In this document: piece by piece, positions 35,567-44,972 of the stretch
Layout: each line of letters opens with the position of its first letter
Numbering within the stretch: the first letter of the stretch is position 1
Origin: Paludibacter sp.
GTDB taxonomy: Bacteria > Bacteroidota > Bacteroidia > Bacteroidales > Paludibacteraceae
NCBI GenBank assembly: GCA_031292575.1
Contig: JARLGX010000010.1
Location: 62,001 to 126,000 of the forward strand
Direction: 5' to 3'
DNA: 64,000 nucleotides
Notes under the pieces: generated by a model
Databases searched by the model: none
What the model was told of the DNA's origin: nothing
The model's input: the letters and a program-made list of their open reading frames with translations, nothing else
Position numbers and translations under genes: made by a program

Positions 35567-37645
35567 ATGACAACAAAATCAAATAAAGGTATCTTTAATA
35601 AAAAGTTACTTGCACGGGCTGCTAAAGACAGCGTAACGAAACTAAACCCTGCATCACTGATAAAAAATCCGGTTATATTTATTGTCGGTATTGGTGCAGT
35701 TCTGACGACTATCATTGTTTTTATCGGAATTTTTCAGGGAGGGTATTCTTCTTTCAATTTACAAATTGCCATCTGGCTGTGGTTTACAGTGCTTTTTGCC
35801 AACTTTTCTGAAGCAATTGCCGAAGGACGTGGAAAAGCACAAGCCGAAAGCTTGCGTAAAAACCGTACTCAAACTGTTGCCCGAAAAATGGTTGGGGACA
35901 AAGAAACAGAAGTGTTGGCTCCCAGTCTACGCAAAGGCGACATAGTGGTTTGCGAAGTGAATGATATAATTCCTTCGGATGGAGAAGTGATTGAAGGAAT
36001 TGCCAGTGTCGATGAGTCAGCCATAACGGGCGAATCGGCTCCGGTAATCCGCGAAAGCGGTGGCGACCGTTCGGCAGTTACAGGTGGTACAAAAGTATTG
36101 AGTGACCGTATTTTGATTCGTATATCAGCCGATGCCGGCGATACTTTCATGGACCGTATGATTGCGTTAGTCGAAGGTGCCAAACGTCAGAAAACACCCA
36201 ACGAAATTGCTTTAACCATTTTACTTTCAGGTTTGACGATTATTTTCCTTTTGGCAGTGGTTACACTTCCTGCCTTTTTCGGATACAGTTTAAATGCTTC
36301 GGGAATTTCTCAATCACACAATTTATCCATTCCGGTATTAATCGCCCTGTTGGTTTGTCTTATTCCAACAACCATTGGCGGATTACTAAGTGCAATTGGA
36401 ATCAGTGGAATGGACCGATTAATCCAACGAAACGTAATTGCTACCAGCGGACGTGCTATTGAAGCTGCAGGTGATGTAGACGTGCTTTTACTCGACAAAA
36501 CAGGAACTATTACTCTGGGAAACCGTATGGCAACTGACTTTATTCCCGCTGAAAATGTAACGATTGAGGAACTGGCTGATGCCGCGCAATTATCGTCACT
36601 TTCAGACGAAACACCCGAAGGACGCTCTATTGTGGTGTTGGCAAAAGAAAAATTCAATATTCGCGGACGGGACATTACGCATTTGCATGCCACATTTATT
36701 CCTTTTACCGCACAATCGCGCATGAGTGGTGTGGATTTGAAAACTCCCGAAGGAAAAGTTCACCAGATCAGAAAAGGTTCATCGCAAGCAATTCGTGCTT
36801 TTGTTGAAGAAAACAACGGAGTTTTCTCTCAAAAAGTCATTGATGCTGTATCGGAGTTGGCACGTTTGGGTGCAACGCCTTTGGTAGTGGCCGAGGACAA
36901 TAAAGTGCTGGGTGTAATTCATCTGAAAGATATCGTAAAAGGCGGTATCAAACAGCGTTTTGCTGAACTTCGTCAAATGGGAATTCGTACCGTGATGATT
37001 ACAGGAGACAACTCGTTAACTGCCGCTGCTATTGCTGCCGAAGCAGGTGTGGACGATTTTATGGCCGAAGCTACACCCGAAGATAAACTGCGTCGCATCC
37101 GGGAAGAACAGGAAAAAGGTCACTTGGTTGGAATGATTGGCGATGGAACAAACGATGCTCCGGCGTTAGCACAAGCCGATGTTGGTATTGCTATGAATTC
37201 AGGCACACAAGCGGCTCGTGAAGCCGGTAACATGGTGGATTTAGATAGTAATCCGACCAAACTGATTGAAGTGGTTGAAGTTGGGAAACAATTATTGATG
37301 ACCCGTGGTGCGCTGACTACATTTAGTATTGCCAACGATGTGGCCAAATACTTTGCCATTATTCCGGCTATTTCAGTTGCACTTTATGCCGGAAGTAACG
37401 GACAGGGACCTTTGTCGGCACTGAATATTATGAAACTTGGTTCGCCAGAAAGTGCTATTTTAAGTGCTATTATTTTCAATGCGCTTATTATCATTGCACT
37501 TATTCCACTGGCATTGAAAGGTGTGCCCTACAAACCAATTTCAGCAAATAGGGCATTGACAAAAAATTTACTGATTTATGGTTTTGGCGGTATTATCGCT
37601 CCATTCATTGGAATTAAAATTATCGATTTATTGATTAATTTATAA
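35567..37645 (+). CDS. kdpB: potassium-transporting ATPase subunit KdpB
   Basis: 692 residues, the P-type ATPase subunit. The phosphorylated aspartate is in LLDKTGTIT (Asp310); the actuator motif TGES is at residues 154-157, and its serine corresponds to the E. coli residue whose phosphorylation inhibits the pump at high potassium. MITGDN and [21 protein letters not shown] complete the P-domain. Membrane segments lie at about 38-80, 220-280 and 590-690. It drives transport through KdpA. A palindromic repeat separates its end from kdpC. Confidence 0.96.
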   Translation: MTTKSNKGIFNKKLLARAAKDSVTKLNPASLIKNPVIFIVGIGAVLTTIIVFIGIFQGGYSSFNLQIAIWLWFTVLFANFSEAIAEGRGKAQAESLRKNRTQTVARKMVGDKETEVLAPSLRKGDIVVCEVNDIIPSDGEVIEGIASVDESAITGESAPVIRESGGDRSAVTGGTKVLSDRILIRISADAGDTFMDRMIALVEGAKRQKTPNEIALTILLSGLTIIFLLAVVTLPAFFGYSLNASGISQSHNLSIPVLIALLVCLIPTTIGGLLSAIGISGMDRLIQRNVIATSGRAIEAAGDVDVLLLDKTGTITLGNRMATDFIPAENVTIEELADAAQLSSLSDETPEGRSIVVLAKEKFNIRGRDITHLHATFIPFTAQSRMSGVDLKTPEGKVHQIRKGSSQAIRAFVEENNGVFSQKVIDAVSELARLGATPLVVAEDNKVLGVIHLKDIVKGGIKQRFAELRQMGIRTVMITGDNSLTAAAIAAEAGVDDFMAEATPEDKLRRIREEQEKGHLVGMIGDGTNDAPALAQADVGIAMNSGTQAAREAGNMVDLDSNPTKLIEVVEVGKQLLMTRGALTTFSIANDVAKYFAIIPAISVALYAGSNGQGPLSALNIMKLGSPESAILSAIIFNALIIIALIPLALKGVPYKPISANRALTKNLLIYGFGGIIAPFIGIKIIDLLINL

Positions 37646-37646
37646 G

Positions 37647-37670
37647 ACCCCTAACCCCCAAAGGGGAACT
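37647..37670. repeat. CCCCTAA-type palindromic repeat, copy 3
   Basis: ACCCCTAACCCCCAAAGGGG and a short flank in the 39-base kdpB-kdpC spacer. It closely matches the repeats at 17557-17583 and, inverted, at 17654-17676. Confidence 0.75.
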
Positions 37671-37684
37671 AAAAAATAAATAAT

Positions 37685-38257
37685 ATGAAAACATTAAGTA
37701 TAGCATTAAGAATCTTCTTGCTTTTTACCATTCTCACAGGAGTAATATATCCTCTTTTAGTAACCGGAATTGCACAGGTTGTTTTTCCGCATCAGGCCAA
37801 TGGCAGCTTGATTTTAAAGGATAATAAATTGATTGGAAGTGAATTAATCGGACAAAAATTCGATAGCACTATTTATTTTTCGTCGCGTCCTTCGGCAATT
37901 GAAAATAATCCATTACCTTCGGGGGGCAGTAATTATGGCTTGACAAGTGCAAAGCTAAAAGCTCAGGTGGCTGAAAGGAAGAGCAAATTTATCAAATTCA
38001 ACCAGCTTGAACAAAATGCTGAAATTCCGTCCGAAATGCTTTTTGCATCGGCAAGTGGCCTCGACCCACATATTTCACCGGAAGCAGCTGATTTACAAAT
38101 TAATCGTATTGCAAAAGCCAGGAATTTTAGCAATGTACAAAAACAAAAGTTGAAAATGCTTGTTCAAACGATAACAGAGTCACCCCAACTGACCTGTTTG
38201 GGCGAAAGCCGGGTTAATGTATTGCAGCTTAACATTGCATTAGACAAACTAAAATAA
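37685..38257 (+). CDS. kdpC: potassium-transporting ATPase subunit KdpC
   Basis: 190 residues with one N-terminal membrane segment (residues 7-30) and a periplasmic domain: FPHQANGSLI, GSELIGQKFDSTIYFSSRPSAI, and the conserved ASASGLDPHISPEAADLQINRIAKAR. KdpC raises potassium affinity of the complex. Standard length. Followed by a 134-base palindromic element and then kdpD. Confidence 0.95.
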   Translation: MKTLSIALRIFLLFTILTGVIYPLLVTGIAQVVFPHQANGSLILKDNKLIGSELIGQKFDSTIYFSSRPSAIENNPLPSGGSNYGLTSAKLKAQVAERKSKFIKFNQLEQNAEIPSEMLFASASGLDPHISPEAADLQINRIAKARNFSNVQKQKLKMLVQTITESPQLTCLGESRVNVLQLNIALDKLK

Positions 38258-38277
38258 ATCAATTCAGGTGCATTATA

Positions 38278-38411
38278 TCAATTGCCGTCCCATTTATGGG
38301 ACAGATAAATTGACATCCATTGAATTGGCTTTAGCCAAATTTATAGATGTTTGGCTAAAGCCAATTATACTTCTTCTTCATTCTCCTCCTGCTAAAGCAA
38401 GAGGCAATTGA
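38278..38411. mobile_element. MITE-like palindromic element between kdpC and kdpD
   Basis: 134 bases bounded by a 9-base inverted repeat, TCAATTGCC (38278-38286) and GGCAATTGA (38403-38411). Inside are a short hairpin, GTCCCAT-TT-ATGGGAC (38287-38302), and a perfect 17-base inverted repeat (38323-38339 and 38350-38366) with a 10-base loop. There is no open frame. It resembles non-autonomous or REP-like elements; no second copy is in this window. Confidence 0.55.
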
Positions 38412-38448
38412 CAGTATAAACATAACTTTTCACTCAAAATGAACAATT

Positions 38449-41118
38449 ATGAGCGATTTCGAAATTGAGAGACCAAATCCCGATGAACTTTTGGCTGCAT
38501 TAGCCAAAGAAGAAGAAAAGAGCAAACGGGGCAAACTAAAGATTTTCTTTGGAATGTGTGCTGGTGTGGGTAAAACCTACACCATGCTTCAGGCGGCTCA
38601 CGATGAAAAAAAGAAAGGAAATGATATTGTTGTCGGGTATGTGGAGACGCATAACCGGAAAGAAACAGAAGCTTTAGTACATGGTTTCGAGATAATTCCA
38701 CGAAAATCCATTGAGTATAAATCCACTTCCGTGCAGGAGATGGATTTAGATGCAATATTGGCACGTAATCCACACATGGTTCTGGTTGATGAGTTGGCTC
38801 ATACCAATGCTCCCGGAAGCCGCCACAACAAACGATATCAGGATGTTCAAGAGCTGTTGGAAAACGGAATTAATGTTTTTACTACGCTCAATGTTCAGCA
38901 TCTCGAAAGTCGCACTGACACCGTGGCTCAAATCACCGGTGTAATTATCCGTGAAACGCTACCTGATTTTATTTTTGAGAATTCGGATGATGTGGAATTG
39001 GTTGATTTAACTCCCGACGAACTGCTTCAACGGCTTTCGGATGGAAAAGTTTATACGCCTGAACGTTCCAAAGAAGCGGTGAATAATTTTTTCCGCAAAG
39101 GAAATATTACCGCTTTGCGTGAAATGTCACTGCGTATTGTGGCCGACCGGGTCGATAACCAGTTACACGATTACATGCAGGACAAACGAATCCGTGGTCC
39201 GTGGAAATCGGGATCGCATTTTCTGGTTGCCATTGGTGTAAGTCCTTCGTCTGCAGGTTTGCTGAAGTGGGCAAAGAACCTCGCCTACACGATGGGGGCT
39301 AATGTCGAAGCACTTTATGTCGAAACCGCCCAACGCTTGACTCCAAAAGACCGTGAACAACTGGATTTGAATATCGGACTCGCCAAAGAGTTGGGATTCA
39401 AAGTTCGAATCGTTACGAATGATGATTTGGTAAAAGCAATTGTAAATTATGCCCAGAAAGAAAATATTACCCATATTATTGTTGGTAAATCAAGGGTTCG
39501 CAGCGTAAGATCATTGCTGAAACTTGGCAATTTCGTAAACCGCCTGATTAAATACAGCGGGAATATTGATGTTTATATTTTGGGCTCGGATACTACGGTT
39601 GAAGATAAATTTAATGCGAAAGCTGCTATTCCGCCTTTTACATCTAAGGCCAGCCAGTACCTGACAGTTTCGGCAATTGTAATCTTAACATCGGTATTAA
39701 GCTCATTTGTACGGGATTTTATTGGTTACCAGGCTGTATCTTTTATTCTTTTGTTTCTGGTTTCTTTTCTGGCACTTTTTTATGGCACGGGTCCCATTTT
39801 ATTTGCAGCCACATTGAGTGCTTTAATCTGGGATTATTTTTTCATTCCACCTCGGTTTACTTTATTTATTCAGCAGCCGTTGGATATATTGTTGCTGGTC
39901 ATGTTCTTTATTATTGCCATGTTAAACGGAACGTTGACTTCACGTGTTCGCCGTCAGGAAAAGAAAATCAGGATTCGGGAAGAACGTACAAACGCTTTAT
40001 ACCAATTGACGAAAGATTTGAACTCAGTTTCGGGATATGACGATGTTATTAAAGTAGCTGCCGATTATATTAGCCGGTATTTTAAACTGGATTGTTGCGT
40101 GGTGGTGAAAAACGATTCAAATCAACTGGAAGTAAAGAAAATCGAGAATTCCGGCATTGAACTTACCGACAATGAAATGAGCATTGTTTCGTGGGTAGAA
40201 AAAAATGCCATAAAAGCAGGCAAGTTTACAAACACATTGCCTTCCAACGAATACACATTTTATCCGTTAATGGGGAGCAGCAGTTCCTTTGGAGTAATCG
40301 TTGTGAAACAGGAAAAGATTTTTACGTATGGTGAAGAACAATTTTGGGAATCTTCCCTGTCGCAAATTACCGGCAAATACGAACGTGAGTTGCTGCGTAA
40401 TGCAACCAGGAAAACCTATATGATAAGTGAATCGGAAAAACTTTACAAAACTCTGTTTAATTCCATTTCACACGAATTGCGCATTCCAATAGCCACCATA
40501 ATGGGTTCCTCGGAAACATTGTTGGAAAATAAACTTAAAGAGCCAATTCAAAAGGAATTGTATGCTGAAATAAATATCGCCTCCATTCGTTTAAACCGCT
40601 TGGTTGAAAATCTGTTGAACATGTCCCGTCTAGAATCGGGTCGGATAACTCCACATCCCGACTGGTGCGATGTTCAGGATCTGGCAAATTCAGTTTCTGA
40701 ATCGTTGAAACATGAGTTGGAATCATTTAAATTCAATGTTGTTATTTCAAATGACATGCCTTTGGTCTTTATAGATTTTGGTTTGATGGAACAGATATTA
40801 CATAATCTGATTCTGAACGCAACCCAGAACATTGTGCCAGGCACAGAAATTGAGTTGAAAATATTTATGGCAAATGAGTTTCTGACTATTCAGGTCATTG
40901 ATCACGGTAAAGGTTTCCCCGAATCTGAATTGGGTTCGGTCTTTGATAAATTTTATCGGGGAAAAAGTGCAAAAGCAGGAGGAACAGGACTTGGATTATC
41001 CATTGTAAAAGGATTTGTGGAGGCACAACAAGGTACTGTTACGGCCGCTAACAGGGAAAAAGGCGGGGCTGTTTTTACCATAAAAATTCCATCCAAAACT
41101 CAGGATGTAAATTTTTAA
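38449..41118 (+). CDS. kdpD: potassium/turgor sensor histidine kinase KdpD
   Basis: 889 residues. Order: KdpD N-terminal domain with Walker A GMCAGVGKT (residues 35-43) and VLVDELAHTNAPGSRHNKRYQDV; a universal-stress-like domain around residues 255-385 (AIGVSPSSAGLLKWAKNLAY); four membrane helices at about 400-500; a GAF-like region; HisKA with the phosphorylated His675 in SISHELRIP; and an ATPase domain (NLILNATQN, DHGKGFPESE, GGTGLGLSIVKGF). KdpD phosphorylates KdpE when potassium is low. It is in the kdp transcript direction but separated from kdpC by the palindromic element; kdpE lies opposite, converging. Confidence 0.95.
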   Translation: MSDFEIERPNPDELLAALAKEEEKSKRGKLKIFFGMCAGVGKTYTMLQAAHDEKKKGNDIVVGYVETHNRKETEALVHGFEIIPRKSIEYKSTSVQEMDLDAILARNPHMVLVDELAHTNAPGSRHNKRYQDVQELLENGINVFTTLNVQHLESRTDTVAQITGVIIRETLPDFIFENSDDVELVDLTPDELLQRLSDGKVYTPERSKEAVNNFFRKGNITALREMSLRIVADRVDNQLHDYMQDKRIRGPWKSGSHFLVAIGVSPSSAGLLKWAKNLAYTMGANVEALYVETAQRLTPKDREQLDLNIGLAKELGFKVRIVTNDDLVKAIVNYAQKENITHIIVGKSRVRSVRSLLKLGNFVNRLIKYSGNIDVYILGSDTTVEDKFNAKAAIPPFTSKASQYLTVSAIVILTSVLSSFVRDFIGYQAVSFILLFLVSFLALFYGTGPILFAATLSALIWDYFFIPPRFTLFIQQPLDILLLVMFFIIAMLNGTLTSRVRRQEKKIRIREERTNALYQLTKDLNSVSGYDDVIKVAADYISRYFKLDCCVVVKNDSNQLEVKKIENSGIELTDNEMSIVSWVEKNAIKAGKFTNTLPSNEYTFYPLMGSSSSFGVIVVKQEKIFTYGEEQFWESSLSQITGKYERELLRNATRKTYMISESEKLYKTLFNSISHELRIPIATIMGSSETLLENKLKEPIQKELYAEINIASIRLNRLVENLLNMSRLESGRITPHPDWCDVQDLANSVSESLKHELESFKFNVVISNDMPLVFIDFGLMEQILHNLILNATQNIVPGTEIELKIFMANEFLTIQVIDHGKGFPESELGSVFDKFYRGKSAKAGGTGLGLSIVKGFVEAQQGTVTAANREKGGAVFTIKIPSKTQDVNF

Positions 41119-41142
41119 AAATCATCATATTCAAAATCAATA

Positions 41143-41184
41143 AAAACGGCTGGTTCAATAAGTTTTGAACAAGCCGTTTTTTTT
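41143..41184. terminator. bidirectional terminator between kdpD and kdpE
   Basis: AAAACGGCTGGTTCAA (41143-41158) pairs with TTGAACAAGCCGTTTT (41165-41180) with one mismatch; T runs occur on both strands. It ends kdpD (plus) and kdpE (minus). Confidence 0.88.
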
Positions 41185-41866
41185 AAATACCACTAAACCG
41201 GTATCCAATGCCGGATTCGGTGATTAATAATTTCGGTTTTGAAGGGTCATCTTCTATTTTCTTGCGAAGTTGGGCTATGAAAACCCGCAGATACTGAGTT
41301 TGTTCGGTATAACCGCGACCCCAGATTTCTTTCAGAATAAAAGTATGGGTCAGAACACGCCCTTCATTTTTGGCCAAAAGCGTCAACAGGGAATATTCTG
41401 TCGAAGTCAATTTCAGTATCTCATTATTTTTGTATGCCAAATGCTTGGCAATATCAATTGTAAGATTATCAAATACAAGGGTGGCGTCTTGTTTTTGTGA
41501 ATTCTGTCGGGTGGCAACCCGAATCCGTGCCAGCAATTCGCCGGTTCTGAATGGCTTTGTCAGATAATCGTTTGCACCCCGGTCCAGTGCTTTAATAATG
41601 TCTTCTTCCGAGCTTTTTGCCGATAATATTATAATCGGATTAGTAAACCATTCACGTAGTTTTTTTAAAACGTCAAGTCCATCAATGTCAGGCAAACCAA
41701 GATCCAGTATGATCAGTGCAGGAGCAAATGATGCAGCAAACGTGTAACCATCTTTGCCATTATCAGCTTCAACTACTTTGTAATCGTTCGCAGTTAAAGT
41801 TATTTCGAGTAACCTACGTATTTGCACTTCATCGTCGATGATTAAAATGGTTTGTTTTCCGTCCAT
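41183..41866 (-). CDS. kdpE: response regulator KdpE (OmpR/PhoB family)
   Basis: 227 residues. Receiver domain with acidic pair Asp11-Asp12, phosphorylated Asp55 (LIILDLGLPDIDG) and Lys104 (YLTKPF); winged-helix DNA-binding domain at about 130-227 (LTSTEYSLLTLLAKNEGRVLTH, ENGIGYR-type ending TESGIGYRFSGI). KdpE activates kdp transcription. Unusually it is not downstream of kdpD on the same strand but faces it, with its own promoter, so the two partners are expressed from separate transcripts. Assignment to KdpD rests on adjacency. Confidence 0.9.
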   Translation of the reverse strand: MDGKQTILIIDDEVQIRRLLEITLTANDYKVVEADNGKDGYTFAASFAPALIILDLGLPDIDGLDVLKKLREWFTNPIIILSAKSSEEDIIKALDRGANDYLTKPFRTGELLARIRVATRQNSQKQDATLVFDNLTIDIAKHLAYKNNEILKLTSTEYSLLTLLAKNEGRVLTHTFILKEIWGRGYTEQTQYLRVFIAQLRKKIEDDPSKPKLLITESGIGYRFSGI

Positions 41867-41923
41867 AATATTTTCAAATTCTTCGATTGTTTTTTACTAA
41901 TGCCTGTTTCGCGTTATTCGATA

Positions 41924-41956
41924 CAAATTTAATGAAAAATATCAACTCTATTCAAG
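41924..41956 (-). promoter_or_regulatory. kdpE promoter
   Basis: TAAATTTG (41924-41931, minus strand) fits the -7 element; CTTG (41953-41956) lies 21 bases upstream. The kdpE ATG is at 41866. Confidence 0.55.
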
Positions 41957-42088
41957 ATGGAATAGTTTTTTATAATAATCAGTTTTATATACTGTATTTG
42001 AAGTATCGTGTCTATTAAAAGCAGAAAACCGGTGCACGCAAAAAATTTGCTGAGCCACGGCTTTCAATACTAATTTCCAAAACCAGAA

Positions 42089-44104
42089 TTATTTATAATT
42101 GTTCTTCTGTAATGCTTTTTTCAACGAAATTGGAATAATAATAGTTGTTAAACCGTGTTTGTATAATCTGCGTTGAATGGAGAAAATGGTGTAGTTATGT
42201 AAAATTCTCGAAGCACGATAAGTTCCACTAAAAACAAGTTGACCACCGATAAAAGTTGTATTTTGATATTCTGTAGTAATTTCAGGAACAATCTTCATAA
42301 CTTCTTCAGTCACATCTGTTCCGATACTATAACGATATTCAGCATTGTAACCCAATTGTTTAATCAAATCAACATATTTGGATAAATCAGTAATCATACT
42401 TTCTGTTATTGTTTCCAATACAGAACCCTGGTGGAAGCTGTCTGCATCTACAATTCCCACTTGAATAAATACAAAGTTTTTGTATACATCTTTAAATTTA
42501 CTCAGGATTTTAAATAACGAATACAATCCAATACCAGAATAACCGTTTACCAAAATAACAGCTGTCATGTCATTTTTTGTTATTTCAGTTACTGATTTCC
42601 GTTTCATGTGCTTTTTCAAATCTTCGATTGTTTCCGGCATTTTAGAATTCATTATATCTTGAATACGGACAATCTCTTTACCGATTTTTTTGTAATGACT
42701 TTTAATGTACAACGCCAGACCTATTAATGCACCGGTAATCAGAATTGTAATCCAACCGCCTTCATCAAATTTAATAACAATTACCGTAAATAAAATGAAA
42801 GTTGTCAATATAAATCCGGTACCATTTATTAATAATTTACCCAACCATTTTTTATCAGTTTTTCTCTCAATAATCCAATGTTTTACCATCCCGAACTGCG
42901 ACAATGAGAAAGTAATAAACACGTTTATACTATAAAGTACAACCAGAAATGCAACTGAAGCTTTTGATAACCAGATTACAAAATAGGCAGCGACCCCCAT
43001 TATCAAGATTCCATTTTGTGAAACTAAGCGGTCGCTCAATAAACTAAATCTCCGTGGCAACCATGAATCGTGAGCCATATTTGCCATAACACGAGGTCCA
43101 TCAAGAAAACCCGTTTGAGCAGCCACAAAAAGCAATGTGGCTTCTGAAATAAGCGTCACATATAAAAAGGTTTGTCCAAAGACCGGATTCCAGTTCGAAA
43201 TAGCACTAGTTATCAATACCGCATTCATTGTTTTTCCAGGTTCAATGTGAACATTGAAAAGAAAATAGGAGATTATCAATCCCAGAACAGCTGCTGATAA
43301 CGAAATGGCTAACAAACGCATGGTTTTAATAGCTGTTTTAACGCGAGGTTCACGCAAATTAGGAATACCATTACTTACAGCTTCTATACCTGTGTATGTT
43401 CCTGCACCCATACTATAAGCTTTCATTATCAGAAAGATAGTTCCATAAATTCCCAGATTATGAACTGTGCTCGTAAATTCTGTTCCGGTTTGAGTGGCAA
43501 CCGAATGTAACTGGGAAGCATGTGTTATAAATGCATAACCAATCAGAAAAATATGTGAAAGCAAAAATATAACAAAAATTGGAGTAAGTGCAGTTACCGA
43601 TTCTTTGACACCACGTAAATTTAAAATAGTAAGTACAACTAAAACTGAAAGTGCTACGGCAACTTTATAACTTTGATATTGATAGGGTAAAAAGCTGAAA
43701 ATTGCGTCGGCACCACTCGAAACAGAAATAGAAATTGTTAAAACATAGTCAATTAATAATGCACAACCCGAAATCATCCCTACGTTTGGTGATATTAACC
43801 TGCTGGCAACCAAATAACCGCCGCCGCCATGAGGAAATAATTTGATAATTTGTGAATAGCTGGTACTGATAATAAAAATTGTTACCATTGTTATCAATCC
43901 GACAATGATTGATAAGTTGATATGAACGCCAAGTGTTTTGTAGATTTCTTCAGGTCCATAACACGAGGAAGAAAGTGCATCGGAACCGAGTCCGACCCAA
44001 GCAAAAAATACAATAAGAGAAATGTGTCGAAATGTTGAGCTATCTTTTAAATCCAGCGGATTGCCAATAACTGTTTCCTTTACTTTTTTAATTACGTCCG
44101 TCAT
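42089..44104 (-). CDS. KimA-type potassium transporter (APC/KUP superfamily)
   Basis: 671 residues, about twelve membrane segments then a cytoplasmic domain (from about residue 470). GLGSDALSSSCYGPEEIYKTL and FPHGGGGYLVASRLISPNVG match the corresponding regions of Bacillus subtilis KimA (SSDALSSVAYG, YPQGGGAYIVS), a proton-coupled potassium importer; NLRGVKESVTA also agrees. The family also contains amino-acid permeases, but these motifs and the position next to kdp favour potassium uptake. KimA in Gram-positive bacteria is inhibited by c-di-AMP. Three TTTATA repeats upstream (44182-44209) include a 16-base match to the kdp control region. Confidence 0.8.
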   Translation of the reverse strand: MTDVIKKVKETVIGNPLDLKDSSTFRHISLIVFFAWVGLGSDALSSSCYGPEEIYKTLGVHINLSIIVGLITMVTIFIISTSYSQIIKLFPHGGGGYLVASRLISPNVGMISGCALLIDYVLTISISVSSGADAIFSFLPYQYQSYKVAVALSVLVVLTILNLRGVKESVTALTPIFVIFLLSHIFLIGYAFITHASQLHSVATQTGTEFTSTVHNLGIYGTIFLIMKAYSMGAGTYTGIEAVSNGIPNLREPRVKTAIKTMRLLAISLSAAVLGLIISYFLFNVHIEPGKTMNAVLITSAISNWNPVFGQTFLYVTLISEATLLFVAAQTGFLDGPRVMANMAHDSWLPRRFSLLSDRLVSQNGILIMGVAAYFVIWLSKASVAFLVVLYSINVFITFSLSQFGMVKHWIIERKTDKKWLGKLLINGTGFILTTFILFTVIVIKFDEGGWITILITGALIGLALYIKSHYKKIGKEIVRIQDIMNSKMPETIEDLKKHMKRKSVTEITKNDMTAVILVNGYSGIGLYSLFKILSKFKDVYKNFVFIQVGIVDADSFHQGSVLETITESMITDLSKYVDLIKQLGYNAEYRYSIGTDVTEEVMKIVPEITTEYQNTTFIGGQLVFSGTYRASRILHNYTIFSIQRRLYKHGLTTIIIPISLKKALQKNNYK

Positions 44105-44181
44105 CTTTTTTATAATAAATTAACTAATAATTTTTACCGCTGCAAAGTTCCTACAAATTTCAATATGATTTTTCAAATGTA

Positions 44182-44209
44182 TATAAAGATTTTATAAAGA
44201 TATTATAAA
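44182..44209 (-). promoter_or_regulatory. candidate KdpE boxes upstream of the KimA-like gene
   Basis: On the minus strand three TTTATA hexamers (44204-44209, 44193-44198, 44182-44187) are spaced by five bases each, an 11-base period, so two overlapping 6-5-6 boxes result. CTTTATAAAATCTTTA (44184-44199) is identical to bases 33275-33290 of the kdp control region. They lie about 78-105 bases before the ATG at 44104. Confidence 0.62.
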
Positions 44210-44441
44210 ATAAATGCATAAAATTAATCACTTTATAATAGAGTATAATTAAATTTTTTGAATTTACCTGGCCAATACAAGTTATATATACTTGAATTTC
44301 AGTGTTTATGTACGGTTTTTTAGTAAGCGTTTTGTAAATATTATATGTCGGTTTAATTTTTATGCTTGTCTTACCTAACTAATGAAAAAATGAATTCCAA
44401 GTTTTTACTTTTGTAATTAGAAATGAATCATGTGTTTTAAA

Positions 44442-44576
44442 ATGAAAGCAATTTATTTCCTGGTCTATCAAAATGTCATAATTGGAAATGTTATTCGGTA
44501 TGTTTTATTTTATTTTGTTTTGATGTTTTTTAGGGAAAAATTCTTCTTGCACGTAGAAAGTAACAGTTCAAAATAA
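44442..44576 (+). CDS. possible 44-residue membrane peptide
   Basis: ATG 44442 to TAA 44574-44576 encodes a peptide with a hydrophobic stretch NVIIGNVIRYVLFYFVLMFF and a polar end. TACTTTTG at 44406-44413 could be its -7 element, about 29 bases before the ATG. No homologue is recognised; a chance frame in AT-rich DNA is possible. Confidence 0.25.
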   Translation: MKAIYFLVYQNVIIGNVIRYVLFYFVLMFFREKFFLHVESNSSK

Positions 44577-44703
44577 TTCAAGTCTTTAATTCATTAAGTC
44601 GACAATAAATCCACAATTAATAAAACACATTTTCTGAAAATATGTTTGGGTCTTTCATCTTTGATAAAGTCTAACATAATCAATTGTTGAGGAGTTTATA
44701 CAG

Positions 44704-44740
44704 AAAAAGCCTTGTAACTTTTCAGTTTGTAAGGCTTTTT
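44704..44740 (-). terminator. terminator of the tRNA-Lys genes
   Basis: AAAAAGCCTT (44704-44713) and AAGGCTTTTT (44731-44740) form a 10-base stem with T-rich sequence beyond it on the minus strand, immediately after the tRNA at 44745. Confidence 0.75.
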
Positions 44741-44744
44741 TATG

Positions 44745-44817
44745 TGATCCAACTGGGGCTCGAACCCAGGACCCCATCCTTAAAAGGGATGTGCTCTACC
44801 AGCTGAGCTATTAGATC
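44745..44817 (-). tRNA. tRNA-Lys (anticodon UUU), copy 2
   Basis: 73 bases on the minus strand folding into a full cloverleaf: acceptor GATCTAA/TTGGATC, D-arm GCTC-AGCTGGTA-GAGC, anticodon arm CATCC-CTTTTAA-GGATG with anticodon TTT, T-arm CTGGG-TTCGAGC-CCCAG, discriminator A. CCA is not encoded. It is identical to the copy at 44851. Confidence 0.97.
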
Positions 44818-44850
44818 ATCAAACTTTGTATTTTACACTTTTTAAACGAG

Positions 44851-44923
44851 TGATCCAACTGGGGCTCGAACCCAGGACCCCATCCTTAAAAGGGATGTGC
44901 TCTACCAGCTGAGCTATTAGATC
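44851..44923 (-). tRNA. tRNA-Lys (anticodon UUU), copy 1
   Basis: 73 bases, identical to the copy at 44745-44817 and separated from it by 33 unrelated bases. The promoter at 44942-44972 should serve both in a single transcript. No encoded CCA. Confidence 0.97.
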
Positions 44924-44941
44924 GTTTTTCAAAAGCGGTTG

Positions 44942-44972
44942 CAAAGATACGCCTTTTTTTTAAAACCACAAA
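44942..44972 (-). promoter_or_regulatory. tRNA-Lys promoter
   Basis: TTTG (44969-44972) and TATCTTTG (44942-44949) on the minus strand with a 19-base spacer: a perfect Bacteroidota promoter, 18 bases before the tRNA. Confidence 0.8.

Larger units (their letters stand above)
44105..44744. other. 640-base spacer between the KimA-like gene and tRNA-Lys
   Basis: Very AT-rich. It holds the KdpE-like repeats (44182-44209), a possible 44-residue frame at 44442-44576, and a tRNA terminator at 44704-44740. I see no riboswitch-like structure and no other coding frame. Confidence 0.5.

Noticed and set aside
44105-44240. Possible ydaO-type c-di-AMP riboswitch upstream of the KimA-like gene.
   Set aside because: The leader is short, extremely AT-rich, and lacks the paired G/C-containing helices of that riboswitch.
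44745-44923. tRNA-Lys pair as a phage or island attachment site.
   Set aside because: No integrase, no partial tRNA repeat beyond the two complete copies, and neighbouring genes are ordinary.
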